Shown here piece after piece: positions 41,401 to 49,846 of a stretch of DNA of 64,000 nt. Below the pieces are notes generated by a model. It was not told the DNA's origin and searched no databases. It saw only the letters and a program-made list of their open reading frames with translations. Origin of the DNA: Duganella margarita (lineage in GTDB: Bacteria > Pseudomonadota > Gammaproteobacteria > Burkholderiales > Burkholderiaceae_D); NCBI RefSeq assembly GCF_009857535.1, contig NZ_WWCS01000002.1, forward strand, positions 1 to 64,000. Reading direction: 5' to 3'. A program made the position numbers and the translations under genes. How positions within the stretch are numbered: the stretch's first letter is position 1; each line of letters begins with the position of its first letter.

Positions 41401-41444
41401 CGCGCTACAGGGGCGGAGGACTGGTGAGCGTTGCTGTATGGCAT
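38397..41444 (-). CDS. Diguanylate cyclase with two-component-regulator propeller sensor
   Basis: This protein of about 1015 residues has a signal peptide (to about AHA, residue 36) and a periplasmic double beta-propeller of Reg_prop repeats (FLWIGTQAGLTRWD, LWAGMNSGGLVRYD, LWIGSRTSGAYLL and others, about 60-640). A Y_Y_Y domain follows near 680-740, then one membrane helix (LAMLALALLLGAGLV), a short coiled coil and a GGDEF domain. The active site GGDEF is intact and preceded by READ-RPFRL, an RxxD inhibitory site at the right spacing. It should make cyclic di-GMP in response to an outside signal. ATG 41444 is taken; a GTG 30 bases upstream is possible, and neither has a clear ribosome site. 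Confidence 0.93.
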   Translation of the reverse strand: MPYSNAHQSSAPVARLTRVTAALCLVLGLLSPAHASQDERWTGLSHTAFKHTVHADLSSGLCFAQDRQGFLWIGTQAGLTRWDGNRHVKYLADAREDALPDSFIMSLHVDSQGRLWAGMNSGGLVRYDPDHDRFIRYRASPSGLRDPRVAAMADDGQGGLWIATGSGLDHLGADGRFDRLGDSFGAATLPDSGIDTLLRDADGVLWAGTRRGLFLLRQGQPVQQITLGGQAGLPVNSLLRDSTGRLWIGSRTSGAYLLAAGAPNAAPVLESGAQPTLQNERVAAIVEATPDEIWFGTNGGNGGIVVLDVPHHTTRRIRHRSDTPDSLADNDVLTMFRERSGIIYAANMAGISQHAPQPRAVATIRHLAPGRSGVLSVPSVMNAPDGKLWLSLISGGVELIDPYRGYSGRLAGSDGLPPGRVLTTAAGPDGETYIGTQHGLFRASADGRSVQRVTLPQRRDEEEVWNLTVAGRTLWMGGLDGLWALALPPGGGTPHLLRHESKSLGDPRVTAILPAGDDVWVGTRTGLARLGPDVVEVMPADLGTPDRLPPGYVSSLLLDAQGRLWLSNFGTGVVVLERTDADGRRRFRRIGMQQGLPDSGANKLLQDRQGMIWASTDAGLARIDPRSLAVQPLGPGEGVQVGMYWTNSGAVTREGELVFGGLSGLTVVRPQALASWHYTPPMVVTRILLNDKEMPVGPYNAGLGGKAAPITVATAARERGFSVEFAALDYSAPERNRYAYQLKGFDPHWVETDATSRRASYNNLPPGDYVLLLRGSNRNGDWAAPLEVPVRVLPAWHQRPEARLAMLALALLLGAGLVQTRTAYLRRRQRELEAMVEARTAELRATQAQLETLAYGDPLTGLANRRLFNDELRHLVAQAERGGGAFTLLLVDLDRFKPVNDTHGHDAGDALLAAAADRLCAAVREADRPFRLGGDEFAVLLAHTGDGATLEPVCARILANLALPLSYGAATIEISASIGAAIYRDGESHEQLYKRADLALYQAKAAGRDTWRLSP

Positions 41445-41546
41445 GAGGACACTATACCTGAGCACCAGCGCCACGCCTGTCGGATTTTTGCCACTTTCTG
41501 CCGCAGATGGTTATAATCGGTGCGCCACCGCATTGGTGGCAAACGC

Positions 41547-43610
<2,064 letters not shown>

Positions 43611-43613
43611 ATC

Positions 43614-43817
43614 ATGATCGAGATTGAATTGAACGGCGCGCCGCACCGCGTGCCGGCGCAGCAGACGCTGGATCAGTTGATCGATGCGCTGGCCTTGAGC
43701 GGCCAGGCGCTGGCGCTGGCAGTCAACCGCAACGTGGTGCCGCGCCAGCAGTGGGCGGACCGGGTGCTGCAAGCGCAGGACAAAGTGGATATCGTGCGCG
43801 CCATCGGTGGCGGCTAA
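43614..43817 (+). CDS. thiS: Sulfur carrier protein ThiS
   Basis: ThiS is a small ubiquitin-like protein whose C-terminal Gly-Gly is made into a thiocarboxylate that donates sulfur to the thiazole ring. The 67-residue protein has the beta-grasp pattern and ends VRAIGGG, the expected tail. It starts 3 bases after the thiC stop. The adenylating partner ThiF is not in the window. Confidence 0.95.
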   Translation: MIEIELNGAPHRVPAQQTLDQLIDALALSGQALALAVNRNVVPRQQWADRVLQAQDKVDIVRAIGGG

Positions 43818-43829
43818 ATGGAGATTGAG

Positions 43830-44609
43830 ATGAATGATGTGTTGACGATTGCCGGCAAGGCATATAAATCGCGGCTGCTGGTGGGCAGCGGCAAGTACAA
43901 GGATTTGCAGCAGACCCGCGAGGCGACCGACGCCGCCGAGGCGGAAATTATTACGGTGGCGATCCGCCGCGTGAACATCGGCCAGGACCCGAAGGCGCCG
44001 TCGTTGCTGGATGTGCTGCCGCCGTCGCAGTACACCATCCTGCCGAATACGGCCGGCTGCTACAACGCCAAGGACGCGATCTACACGCTGCAAATGGCGC
44101 GCGAGCTGCTGAACGGGCATAAGCTGGTGAAGCTGGAGGTGCTGGGCGACGAGAAGACCTTGTTCCCCAATATGCCGGAGACGCTGGTGGCCGCCCAACT
44201 GCTGGTCAAGGACGGCTTCGATGTGATGGTGTATTGCAGCGACGATCCGATCCAGGCGCGCATGCTGGAGGATATCGGCTGCGTGGCGGTGATGCCGCTG
44301 GCGTCGCTGATCGGCTCCGGCATGGGCATTCTGAATCCGTGGAACCTGTCGCTGATTATCGAGCAGGCCAAGGTGCCGGTGCTGGTGGATGCCGGCGTCG
44401 GCACGGCGTCGGATGCGGCGATTGCGATGGAACTGGGCTGCGATGGGGTGCTGATGAACACCGCCATCGCCGGCGCGCAGGACCCGGTGCGCATGGCGCG
44501 CGCGATGAAGCTGGGCGTGCAGGCGGGCCGTGAGGCTTATCTGGCGGGCCGCATTGCGCGCAAGTTTGCGGCGTCGCCGTCGTCGCCAATGGCGGGCCGC
44601 CTGGCATGA
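43830..44609 (+). CDS. thiG: Thiazole synthase ThiG
   Basis: ThiG assembles the thiazole phosphate from DXP, ThiS thiocarboxylate and dehydroglycine. The 259-residue TIM-barrel protein has [15 protein letters not shown] near the N-terminus, the Schiff-base Lys in [16 protein letters not shown], and the phosphate site [14 protein letters not shown]. The start at 43830 has GGAG 6 bases upstream; an ATG at 43818 is a less likely start. The dehydroglycine source (ThiO or ThiH) is missing from this operon. It overlaps thiD by 4 bases. Confidence 0.96.
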   Translation: MNDVLTIAGKAYKSRLLVGSGKYKDLQQTREATDAAEAEIITVAIRRVNIGQDPKAPSLLDVLPPSQYTILPNTAGCYNAKDAIYTLQMARELLNGHKLVKLEVLGDEKTLFPNMPETLVAAQLLVKDGFDVMVYCSDDPIQARMLEDIGCVAVMPLASLIGSGMGILNPWNLSLIIEQAKVPVLVDAGVGTASDAAIAMELGCDGVLMNTAIAGAQDPVRMARAMKLGVQAGREAYLAGRIARKFAASPSSPMAGRLA

Positions 44610-45529
44610 ATGGCGTGGGGGGAGTCGATGCGCGTCCCTGTGTGCTGGTGTTCGCCGGACTCGATCCGTCCGGCGGCGCCGGGCTGACGGCGGACGCGCA
44701 GGCGATTTCAGCGCAGGGCGCGCACGCGCTCACTGTCTGCACGGCGCTCACGGTGCAGGACAACGACCGTGTGTATGGCGTGCAGCCGGTGGAAGCGGAG
44801 CTGGTACTGCGACAGGCGCAGGCCCTGGCCGGCAAGATGGCGATCAGCGCGATCAAGATCGGCATCACCGGCAGCGCCGCCAACGCGCAGGCGATTGCGG
44901 AGTTCATCGTGTGGCTGCGTGCGCGCGGCGATGCGATGCCGCGTCCGGAACTGCCGGTGGTTCTGGACCCGGTGCTGGCCAGCGGCCATGGCGACCTGCT
45001 GTCGCGCGACGATGCGGTGCAGGCGCTGGCGCCGCTGCTGCCGCTGACCACCGTGCTGACACCCAACGGCCCGGAAGCGCAAGCCCTCAGCGACGCCACC
45101 CAGCCCGACGCGCAAGCGCAAGCCCTGCGCGCGCGCGGCTGTCGCCACGTGCTGATCACCGGTGGTCATGGCGACGGCGACGACATCATCAACCGCTGGT
45201 ACGGCCCCGGCGCGGCCGATGCGTCCAGCCGTCTGGCTAGCGTCTCCGCCGGCGCGGTCCGCTTCCCCGACAGCGGGGCCGGCGGCGCCACCGGCGGGCC
45301 GACGGTGCTGGCGCCCGGCCACGTCGCCACGCAGCATCGCACGTGGCGCTGGCCCCGCCTTGACGGCGCCTTTCACGGCAGCGGCTGCACCTTGGCATCC
45401 GCCATCGCCGGGCAGCTGGCGCTGGGTCTGCCCACCGCCGTAGCGCTGGAACACGCCCAGCATTACGTCTACCACGCGCTGCGCGAGGCCTACGCCATCG
45501 CCCCCGGCCAGCGCATTCCGTTACGCTAA
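44606..45529 (+). CDS. thiD: Hydroxymethylpyrimidine/phosphomethylpyrimidine kinase ThiD
   Basis: ThiD phosphorylates HMP and HMP-P. The 307-residue ribokinase-fold enzyme has [18 protein letters not shown], the [10 protein letters not shown] segment and the anion-hole [15 protein letters not shown] with catalytic Asp/Gly context. A Gly/Ala-rich insertion (about residues 185-245) makes it longer than the usual 265. ATG 44606 overlaps the thiG stop. GC and codon use fit the operon. Confidence 0.94.
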   Translation: MNGVGGVDARPCVLVFAGLDPSGGAGLTADAQAISAQGAHALTVCTALTVQDNDRVYGVQPVEAELVLRQAQALAGKMAISAIKIGITGSAANAQAIAEFIVWLRARGDAMPRPELPVVLDPVLASGHGDLLSRDDAVQALAPLLPLTTVLTPNGPEAQALSDATQPDAQAQALRARGCRHVLITGGHGDGDDIINRWYGPGAADASSRLASVSAGAVRFPDSGAGGATGGPTVLAPGHVATQHRTWRWPRLDGAFHGSGCTLASAIAGQLALGLPTAVALEHAQHYVYHALREAYAIAPGQRIPLR

Positions 45530-45544
45530 TCAGGAAATCACACC

Positions 45545-46162
45545 ATGCAAGGACTCTATCTCGTCACCCCCAACTGGGACGCCACCGACCGCCTGCTGCA
45601 ACTGACCGAACAGGCGCTGCAGGCCGCCCCCATCGCGCTGCTGCAATACCGCCACAAGGAAGCCGGCCCGGCCCAGCGCGCCGAACAGGCCGCCGCGCTG
45701 CTGGCGCTGTGCCGCCGCCACAACGTGCCCTTCATCGTCAACGACTTCGTTGACCTGTGCGAACAGCTGGATGCCGACGGCGTCCACCTCGGCGGCACCG
45801 ACGCCGAAGTCGCCGCCATCCGCACCCGTCTGGGCCAGCAAAAAATCATCGGCGCTTCCTGCTATGGCGACCTGCCGCGCGCGCTGCACGCGCAGGATGC
45901 CGGCGCCAGCTACGTCGCCTTCGGCGGCTTTTATCCGTCGCGCGTGAAGCAATACGCCGTCACCACGCAGCCGGCCATCCTCGATCAGGCACGCGAACTG
46001 ATCCGCGTACCGACCGTGGTCATCGGCGGCATGACGCCGCACAACGCTGCGCCGCTGGTGGCCCGGGGCGCCAATATGGTGGCCGCCATCAGCAGCGTCT
46101 ATCAAGCTGAAAGTGTGGCGCAGGCCGTTGGCCAGTTTCATACGCTTTTCGCCCAGCAATAA
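45545..46162 (+). CDS. thiE: Thiamine phosphate synthase ThiE
   Basis: ThiE joins HMP-PP and thiazole phosphate. The 205-residue TIM-barrel has QYRHKEAGPAQRAEQAAAL (pyrophosphate binding), VNDFVDLCEQLDADGVHLGGTD and IGASCYG, and the phosphate-binding end VVIGGMTPHNAAPLVARGANMVAAIS. It is the last gene of the thi operon, 15 bases after thiD. The promoter of the next regulator gene begins within its 3' flank. Confidence 0.95.
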   Translation: MQGLYLVTPNWDATDRLLQLTEQALQAAPIALLQYRHKEAGPAQRAEQAAALLALCRRHNVPFIVNDFVDLCEQLDADGVHLGGTDAEVAAIRTRLGQQKIIGASCYGDLPRALHAQDAGASYVAFGGFYPSRVKQYAVTTQPAILDQARELIRVPTVVIGGMTPHNAAPLVARGANMVAAISSVYQAESVAQAVGQFHTLFAQQ

Positions 46163-46192
46163 AACGCTTGGAGTGCAGACGGTTTTCCGCTT

Positions 46193-46198
46193 TATAAT
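46193..46198 (+). promoter_or_regulatory. Candidate -10 element (TATAAT) of the ANTAR regulator gene
   Basis: A perfect TATAAT followed by GG lies 34 bases before the chosen start and forms a false in-frame ATG (46197). TTGGAG at 46168 is a possible -35 with a long 19-base spacer. Confidence 0.5.
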
Positions 46199-46232
46199 GG
46201 AATCGTCACAATTGCCTGAGGTAGCCGCCCCT

Positions 46233-46865
46233 ATGCCTTTAACTTCCGCCAATCCTAAGCGTCTGATCCTCATTGTCGACGACGATCCTCTGCTGCTCGA
46301 CTTCCTTGGCGAAGTCCTGGGCCATGCCGGTTACGACGTCGCCAAGGCCTCATCCGCAGAACAAGCCCTGCAAGCCATCGCCCAGCGCGAGCCCGACCTG
46401 GCCCTGCTGGACATCCACATGCCCGGTATGAATGGCCTGGAACTGGCCAAGCAGCTGCACGCCACCAGTTCGGTGCCGTTCATGTTCCTGTCCGGACGCG
46501 GCGACGCTGACGCCGGCAAGCAGGCCGCCTCGTATGGCGCGGTCGGTTTCCTGGTCAAGCCGGTCGACGAAAAGCAGCTGATGCCGGCGTTTGCCGCCGG
46601 TCTGGCGCGCGCCGACGAGATCCGTCAGCTGCGCCGCACCGAGCTCAACCTGAATGCCGCGCTGGCCGCCGGCCGCGAAACCAGCCTGGCCGTGGGCCTG
46701 CTGATGTGCAAATTCCAGACCGACCGCAACACCGCCTTCGAGGTGCTGCGCGACCATGCCCGCTCCAACCGGCGCAAGGTCAACGAGGTGGCGGATCAGT
46801 TGCTGGCGGCCGAAGAGACCCTCAACAGCTTGCATGCTGCATTCAACAGCCGTCTCAAAAAATAG
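46233..46865 (+). CDS. Response regulator with ANTAR RNA-binding output domain
   Basis: This 210-residue two-domain protein has a receiver (LILIVDDDPLLLDFLG, phosphorylation Asp in ALLDIHMPGMNG, Lys in FLVKPVDEK, about residues 12-130) and an ANTAR domain (about 145-205, LAVGLLMCKFQTDRNTAFEVLRDHAR). ANTAR proteins bind paired hairpins in nascent RNA to prevent termination. Neither a kinase nor the target is in the window. The start at 46233 has GAGGTAG upstream at a slightly long spacing. It follows the thi operon with its own promoter. Confidence 0.9.
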   Translation: MPLTSANPKRLILIVDDDPLLLDFLGEVLGHAGYDVAKASSAEQALQAIAQREPDLALLDIHMPGMNGLELAKQLHATSSVPFMFLSGRGDADAGKQAASYGAVGFLVKPVDEKQLMPAFAAGLARADEIRQLRRTELNLNAALAAGRETSLAVGLLMCKFQTDRNTAFEVLRDHARSNRRKVNEVADQLLAAEETLNSLHAAFNSRLKK

Positions 46866-47067
46866 ACGCCCAGGGTAATTTTTCTTGCCCTGAGGTACTT
46901 TTGTTATACACTATGGTCTGAGCAGCGGATGAGCCATCCGCCTGCCTCAGCCGCGCCGGGCCCAATGCCGCCTGTCGCCTCACTGGCCGCCTGTTCCCCG
47001 CGCCACCCCAGATTCTTTCGGCCCAACTCCGCCGAGCTTGCACTGAGCTTATCAAGCGGAGACAGCC

Positions 47068-47520
47068 ATGACCAACGATCACCCTACCAGTACCTATCGT
47101 CCGTTCACCGAAGAGACGGGCGGCGCCATCGGTTTTTCCATCTTTGCCGCCGCACCCCGCGTGCTGCATGTCGACAGCGACCACGACGCCGCGCTGGTGC
47201 TGACCGCGCTGCTGGTGCCGGAAACCCAGGTCACCCACGTGCCGACGCTGGCTGCTGCCGTGTCGCTGCTGCACAGCGAGAAATTCGCGCTGGTGGTGCT
47301 GGACCCGGACCTGCCGGACGGCGACGGCGTCGACCTGCTGGCCGAGGTCCGCATCCACCAGCCCGACACCCGCGTGCTGATGTATTCGGCGCGCCATCCG
47401 GAGCACCACAACGCCGGCAGCGCCTTCCTGCCCAAGCCATGGACCTCGCCGCGCCAGTTGTGGCGCACCGTGTCGGACCTACTGGGCATCGGCCCTGCGA
47501 TGCCGGTTGAACCCCAATAA
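47068..47520 (+). CDS. Stand-alone response-regulator receiver domain protein
   Basis: This 150-residue protein has a receiver fold starting RVLHVDSDHDAALVLTALL, with phospho-acceptor Asp in VVLDPDLPDGDG and Lys in FLPKPW. The stretch between the Ser of MYSA and the Lys is about five residues shorter than usual, so helix 4 is reduced. There is a 30-residue N-terminal extension and no output domain. AGCGGAGACAGCC lies before the ATG. Next to the ANTAR regulator, it may share a phosphorelay; that is inference. Confidence 0.87.
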   Translation: MTNDHPTSTYRPFTEETGGAIGFSIFAAAPRVLHVDSDHDAALVLTALLVPETQVTHVPTLAAAVSLLHSEKFALVVLDPDLPDGDGVDLLAEVRIHQPDTRVLMYSARHPEHHNAGSAFLPKPWTSPRQLWRTVSDLLGIGPAMPVEPQ

Positions 47521-47619
47521 TCGCGTTATTGATAATAATTACAGGATGACGTCGTCCTGACCTTGTTGCGTGACTGGCGGAGATGATAGTCTGCCGGTTC
47601 ACTCAATCAGGATACCCAG

Positions 47620-48552
47620 ATGACGTCACCTATCAAACTCGCCATCGTCGGCGTCGGCAAGATCGTTTACGACCAGCACTTGCCAGCCATCACCGGACAA
47701 GCTGCCGACTACGCGCTGGTCGCGACGGCCAGCCGCAACAACACCATCGACAACGTGCCGAGCTTCCCGACCATCGAAGCCATGCTGGCGGCCGATCCAT
47801 CGATCGAAGCCGTGTCGCTGTGCATGCCGCCGCAATACCGCTATGCCGCCGCGCGCAAGGCGCTGGCCGCCGGCAAGCACGTGTTCCTGGAGAAACCGCC
47901 GGGCGCCACGCTGTCGGAAGTAGCAGACCTGGAAGCCTTCGCCGCCGCGCAGGGCGTCAGCCTGTTCGCCAGCTGGCACTCGCGCTATGCGCCGGGCGTG
48001 CAGCCGGCCAAGGCCTATCTGGCCGAACAAAAGCCCACCGCCATGCACGTGATCTGGAAAGAGGACGTGCGCCAGTGGCACCCGAACCAGGACTGGATCT
48101 GGCAGGCGGGCGGCCTGGGCGTGTTCGATCCGGGAATCAACGCGCTGTCGATCGTCACCGAAATCCTGCCGTCCGCCGTGTTCCTGACCAAGGCCGCGCT
48201 GGAATTCCCGGAAAACCGCGACGCGCCGATCGGCGCCGACCTGCACTTCCAGGACGCCGACGGCGTCAAGGTGCACGCCGAGTTCGACTGGCGCCAGACC
48301 GGCAAGCAAAGCTGGGACATCATCGTCACCACGGCGAAAGGCGAAGTACGCCTGGCCGACGGCGGTTCACGCCTGTGGATCAACGGCGACGAGCAGACGC
48401 TGCCCAAGGAAGCCGAATACCCGTCGCTGTACCAGCGCTTCGCTGAAATCATCCGCGCCGGCAAATCCGACGTGGACGTGGCGCCGCTGCGTCACGTGGC
48501 CGACGCGTTCATGCTGGGCCAACGCAAAGTGGTGGACGCTTTCCACGACTGA
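47620..48552 (+). CDS. Gfo/Idh/MocA family sugar 1-dehydrogenase (galactose/arabinose type)
   Basis: This 310-residue NAD(P)-dependent oxidoreductase has the Rossmann motif AIVGVGKIVYDQHLPAI at the N-terminus and the family lysine in FLEKPPGATL. The segments WKEDVRQWHPNQDWIWQAGG and GVFDPGINALSI closely recall D-galactose/L-arabinose 1-dehydrogenase of Azospirillum and Pseudomonas as I remember it. That would make it the first step of non-phosphorylated sugar oxidation. No other genes of that pathway lie next to it. Confidence 0.88.
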   Translation: MTSPIKLAIVGVGKIVYDQHLPAITGQAADYALVATASRNNTIDNVPSFPTIEAMLAADPSIEAVSLCMPPQYRYAAARKALAAGKHVFLEKPPGATLSEVADLEAFAAAQGVSLFASWHSRYAPGVQPAKAYLAEQKPTAMHVIWKEDVRQWHPNQDWIWQAGGLGVFDPGINALSIVTEILPSAVFLTKAALEFPENRDAPIGADLHFQDADGVKVHAEFDWRQTGKQSWDIIVTTAKGEVRLADGGSRLWINGDEQTLPKEAEYPSLYQRFAEIIRAGKSDVDVAPLRHVADAFMLGQRKVVDAFHD

Positions 48553-48580
48553 TTTATATCGGCAGCCGCACCCATGAGCC

Positions 48581-48606
48581 AAGGGCTTACAGAAATGTGA
48601 GCCCTT
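48581..48606 (+). terminator. Hairpin with GAAA loop after the sugar dehydrogenase
   Basis: AAGGGCTTACA (48581-48591) and TGTGAGCCCTT (48596-48606) pair with one G-T pair across a GAAA tetraloop, followed by GTGATTTTG. It probably ends the dehydrogenase transcript. It also marks the left boundary of the low-GC island. Confidence 0.6.
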
Positions 48607-48680
48607 GTGATTTTGTAGGATGCTAATCGCTCCGACAGACGGTCCTGAATTAAGATGAGCGTGAGCATATACACCGGGCG

Positions 48681-48708
48681 TTGACATTGCTTGCGGTCGA
48701 TTCATACT
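48681..48708 (+). promoter_or_regulatory. Promoter of the three-gene island module
   Basis: A perfect TTGACA (48681-48686) and CATACT (48703-48708) are 16 bases apart, about 80 bases before the first gene. The consensus -35 stands out against the weak -35s elsewhere in the window. Confidence 0.55.
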
Positions 48709-48787
48709 GAGCATAGGCACGGTTTAAGCTGTATGGTACTTTGTAACTCATAATTTCCTGAATTTCTATCTATAGTATGGTGGTGCC

Positions 48788-49162
48788 ATGGAAACGCCTA
48801 AAGCACTTGAATTCAGCATAGATATCTTCAAGCCGGACACTATTCCGATGTCACGGCTCGCCCAATACATGAGCGAGTTGGCTGCACTGTATGGTAGCGA
48901 GCCGTTGGTACACTTCAAAGAGCTTCGCTCAGGAAGTGCGATCTTAAAAGCTGTTGTGGATGCGTCCGCTACAGAGACGGTTGAGTCACGTTTGCGTCTG
49001 GTGCACGACCAAGCCGCACCTGATGATCTAAAAAGAGCCTATCAAAGCCTTAACGGCATGCTGAAATCCGATAGGGCGGTGGGCGAAATCAAACAGGCGC
49101 AGGGTGCCGTGATTCTGGCATTCCCAGGTAGGAATACACCGGTTCAAAAAACTATCGAGTGA
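48788..49162 (+). CDS. Island gene 1: hypothetical protein, probable N-terminal half of a split gene
   Basis: This 124-residue acidic protein of unknown family (LEFSIDIFKPDTIPMSRLAQ, then LYGSEPLVHFKELRSGSA) is predicted alpha/beta with no signal or membrane segment. Base composition is clearly more AT-rich than its neighbours, a sign of transfer. It ends 11 bases after an A6 tract (49146-49151). If the ribosome slips by -1 there, it reads straight into gene 2 (KNYRVKEVGVLDGVLIRIGG), giving one protein of about 245 residues. I recall single-chain relatives of that size next to PIN genes but cannot verify this. Confidence 0.75.
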   Translation: METPKALEFSIDIFKPDTIPMSRLAQYMSELAALYGSEPLVHFKELRSGSAILKAVVDASATETVESRLRLVHDQAAPDDLKRAYQSLNGMLKSDRAVGEIKQAQGAVILAFPGRNTPVQKTIE

Positions 49163-49521
49163 AAGAGGTAGGTGTGCTTGATGGCGTGCTTATCCGTATT
49201 GGCGGCAAGGACAACACTGTGCCGGTATGGCTCAAGGATATGGATGGCACCATCCATAAATGCGAGGCAAACAGTGAAATGGCTCGTGAGCTTATCAAAG
49301 AGTATCTTTCGAGCCCACTTCGTGTCACAGGGCAGGGGGATTGGCTGCGTGGTGAGGATGGCGCTTGGACGTTAGAGAGGTTCAAAATCACTGCGTGGGA
49401 ATCTTTGGACGAGAAGCCGATAGCTGACATAGTCAATGCTGCACGTAATACGAAGGGCAACGGATGGAACGAACTGGATGATCCGATCAAAGAACACCAT
49501 CACATGCGAGGATCTGATTGA
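49159..49521 (+). CDS. Island gene 2: hypothetical protein, probable C-terminal half
   Basis: This 120-residue protein starts with GTG overlapping the previous stop (GTGA). LDGVLIRIGGKDNTVPVWLKD, with a later LRVTGQGDW and LERFKITAWESLDEKPIADIV, suggests a beta-rich OB-like or DUF-type domain. No nuclease or transmembrane motif is seen. The frame is -1 relative to gene 1 and is open upstream across the A6 tract, so the two may be one broken or slippage-joined gene. Alternatively the overlap gives translational coupling. It ends TGATG with the PIN gene. Confidence 0.75.
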   Translation: MKEVGVLDGVLIRIGGKDNTVPVWLKDMDGTIHKCEANSEMARELIKEYLSSPLRVTGQGDWLRGEDGAWTLERFKITAWESLDEKPIADIVNAARNTKGNGWNELDDPIKEHHHMRGSD

Positions 49522-49718
49522 TGGTGCTCTTCGATGCGGGGATACTCATCAAGTTTGATCATCAGATCGTGGCAATTGCAAAGTGCAACAGGGTGACCAC
49601 CATTTACTCTGAAGATGCAGGGCTGAGACGATTTGCTGAGCGCCTTGGGATGAAGGCGTTATCAATCGAAGACTTGCCGGAGAATCCGGCGTCGGCACAA
49701 CAAAAGCTCGATCTTTAG
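49521..49718 (+). pseudogene. Island gene 3: PIN-domain nuclease with internal deletion
   Basis: The 65-codon frame begins VLFDAGILI, the first strand and first acidic residue of a PIN domain. It then jumps to KFDHQIVAIAKCNRVTTIYSEDAGLRRFAERLG, the C-terminal third with the last acidic residue. The middle of the domain, including the central catalytic acids, is missing; intact PIN proteins are about 130 residues. Reading frame is kept across the junction (about 49550). The ATG overlaps the stop of gene 2 (TGATG) with GAGGATC upstream, so it belonged to one operon. It is probably inactive as an RNase. Confidence 0.7.
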
Positions 49719-49815
49719 CGCACCGCATTGTCAACAATGCGACAACGCTGCTTTTAGAAAAAACGAGGCATCTCCCTCAGCTTAGATGTTCTTTTGGTAC
49801 AGGGGAATTTGTTAT

Positions 49816-49846
49816 CATGATGTTCCAACGCGAAAGGAACATCATG
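49816..49846. promoter_or_regulatory. 11-bp inverted repeat over the frmA start
   Basis: CATGATGTTCC (49816-49826) and GGAACATCATG (49836-49846) are perfect complements around AACGCGAAA. The right arm contains part of the ribosome site (AAAGGA) and the start codon. A TATCAT -10 candidate (49813-49818) overlaps the left arm, so a DNA operator is likely. Confidence 0.65.

Noticed and set aside
47521..47619. CAGGA/TCCTG dyad before the sugar dehydrogenase as a terminator
   Set aside because: The stem is short and not followed by a T-run; it could be chance.
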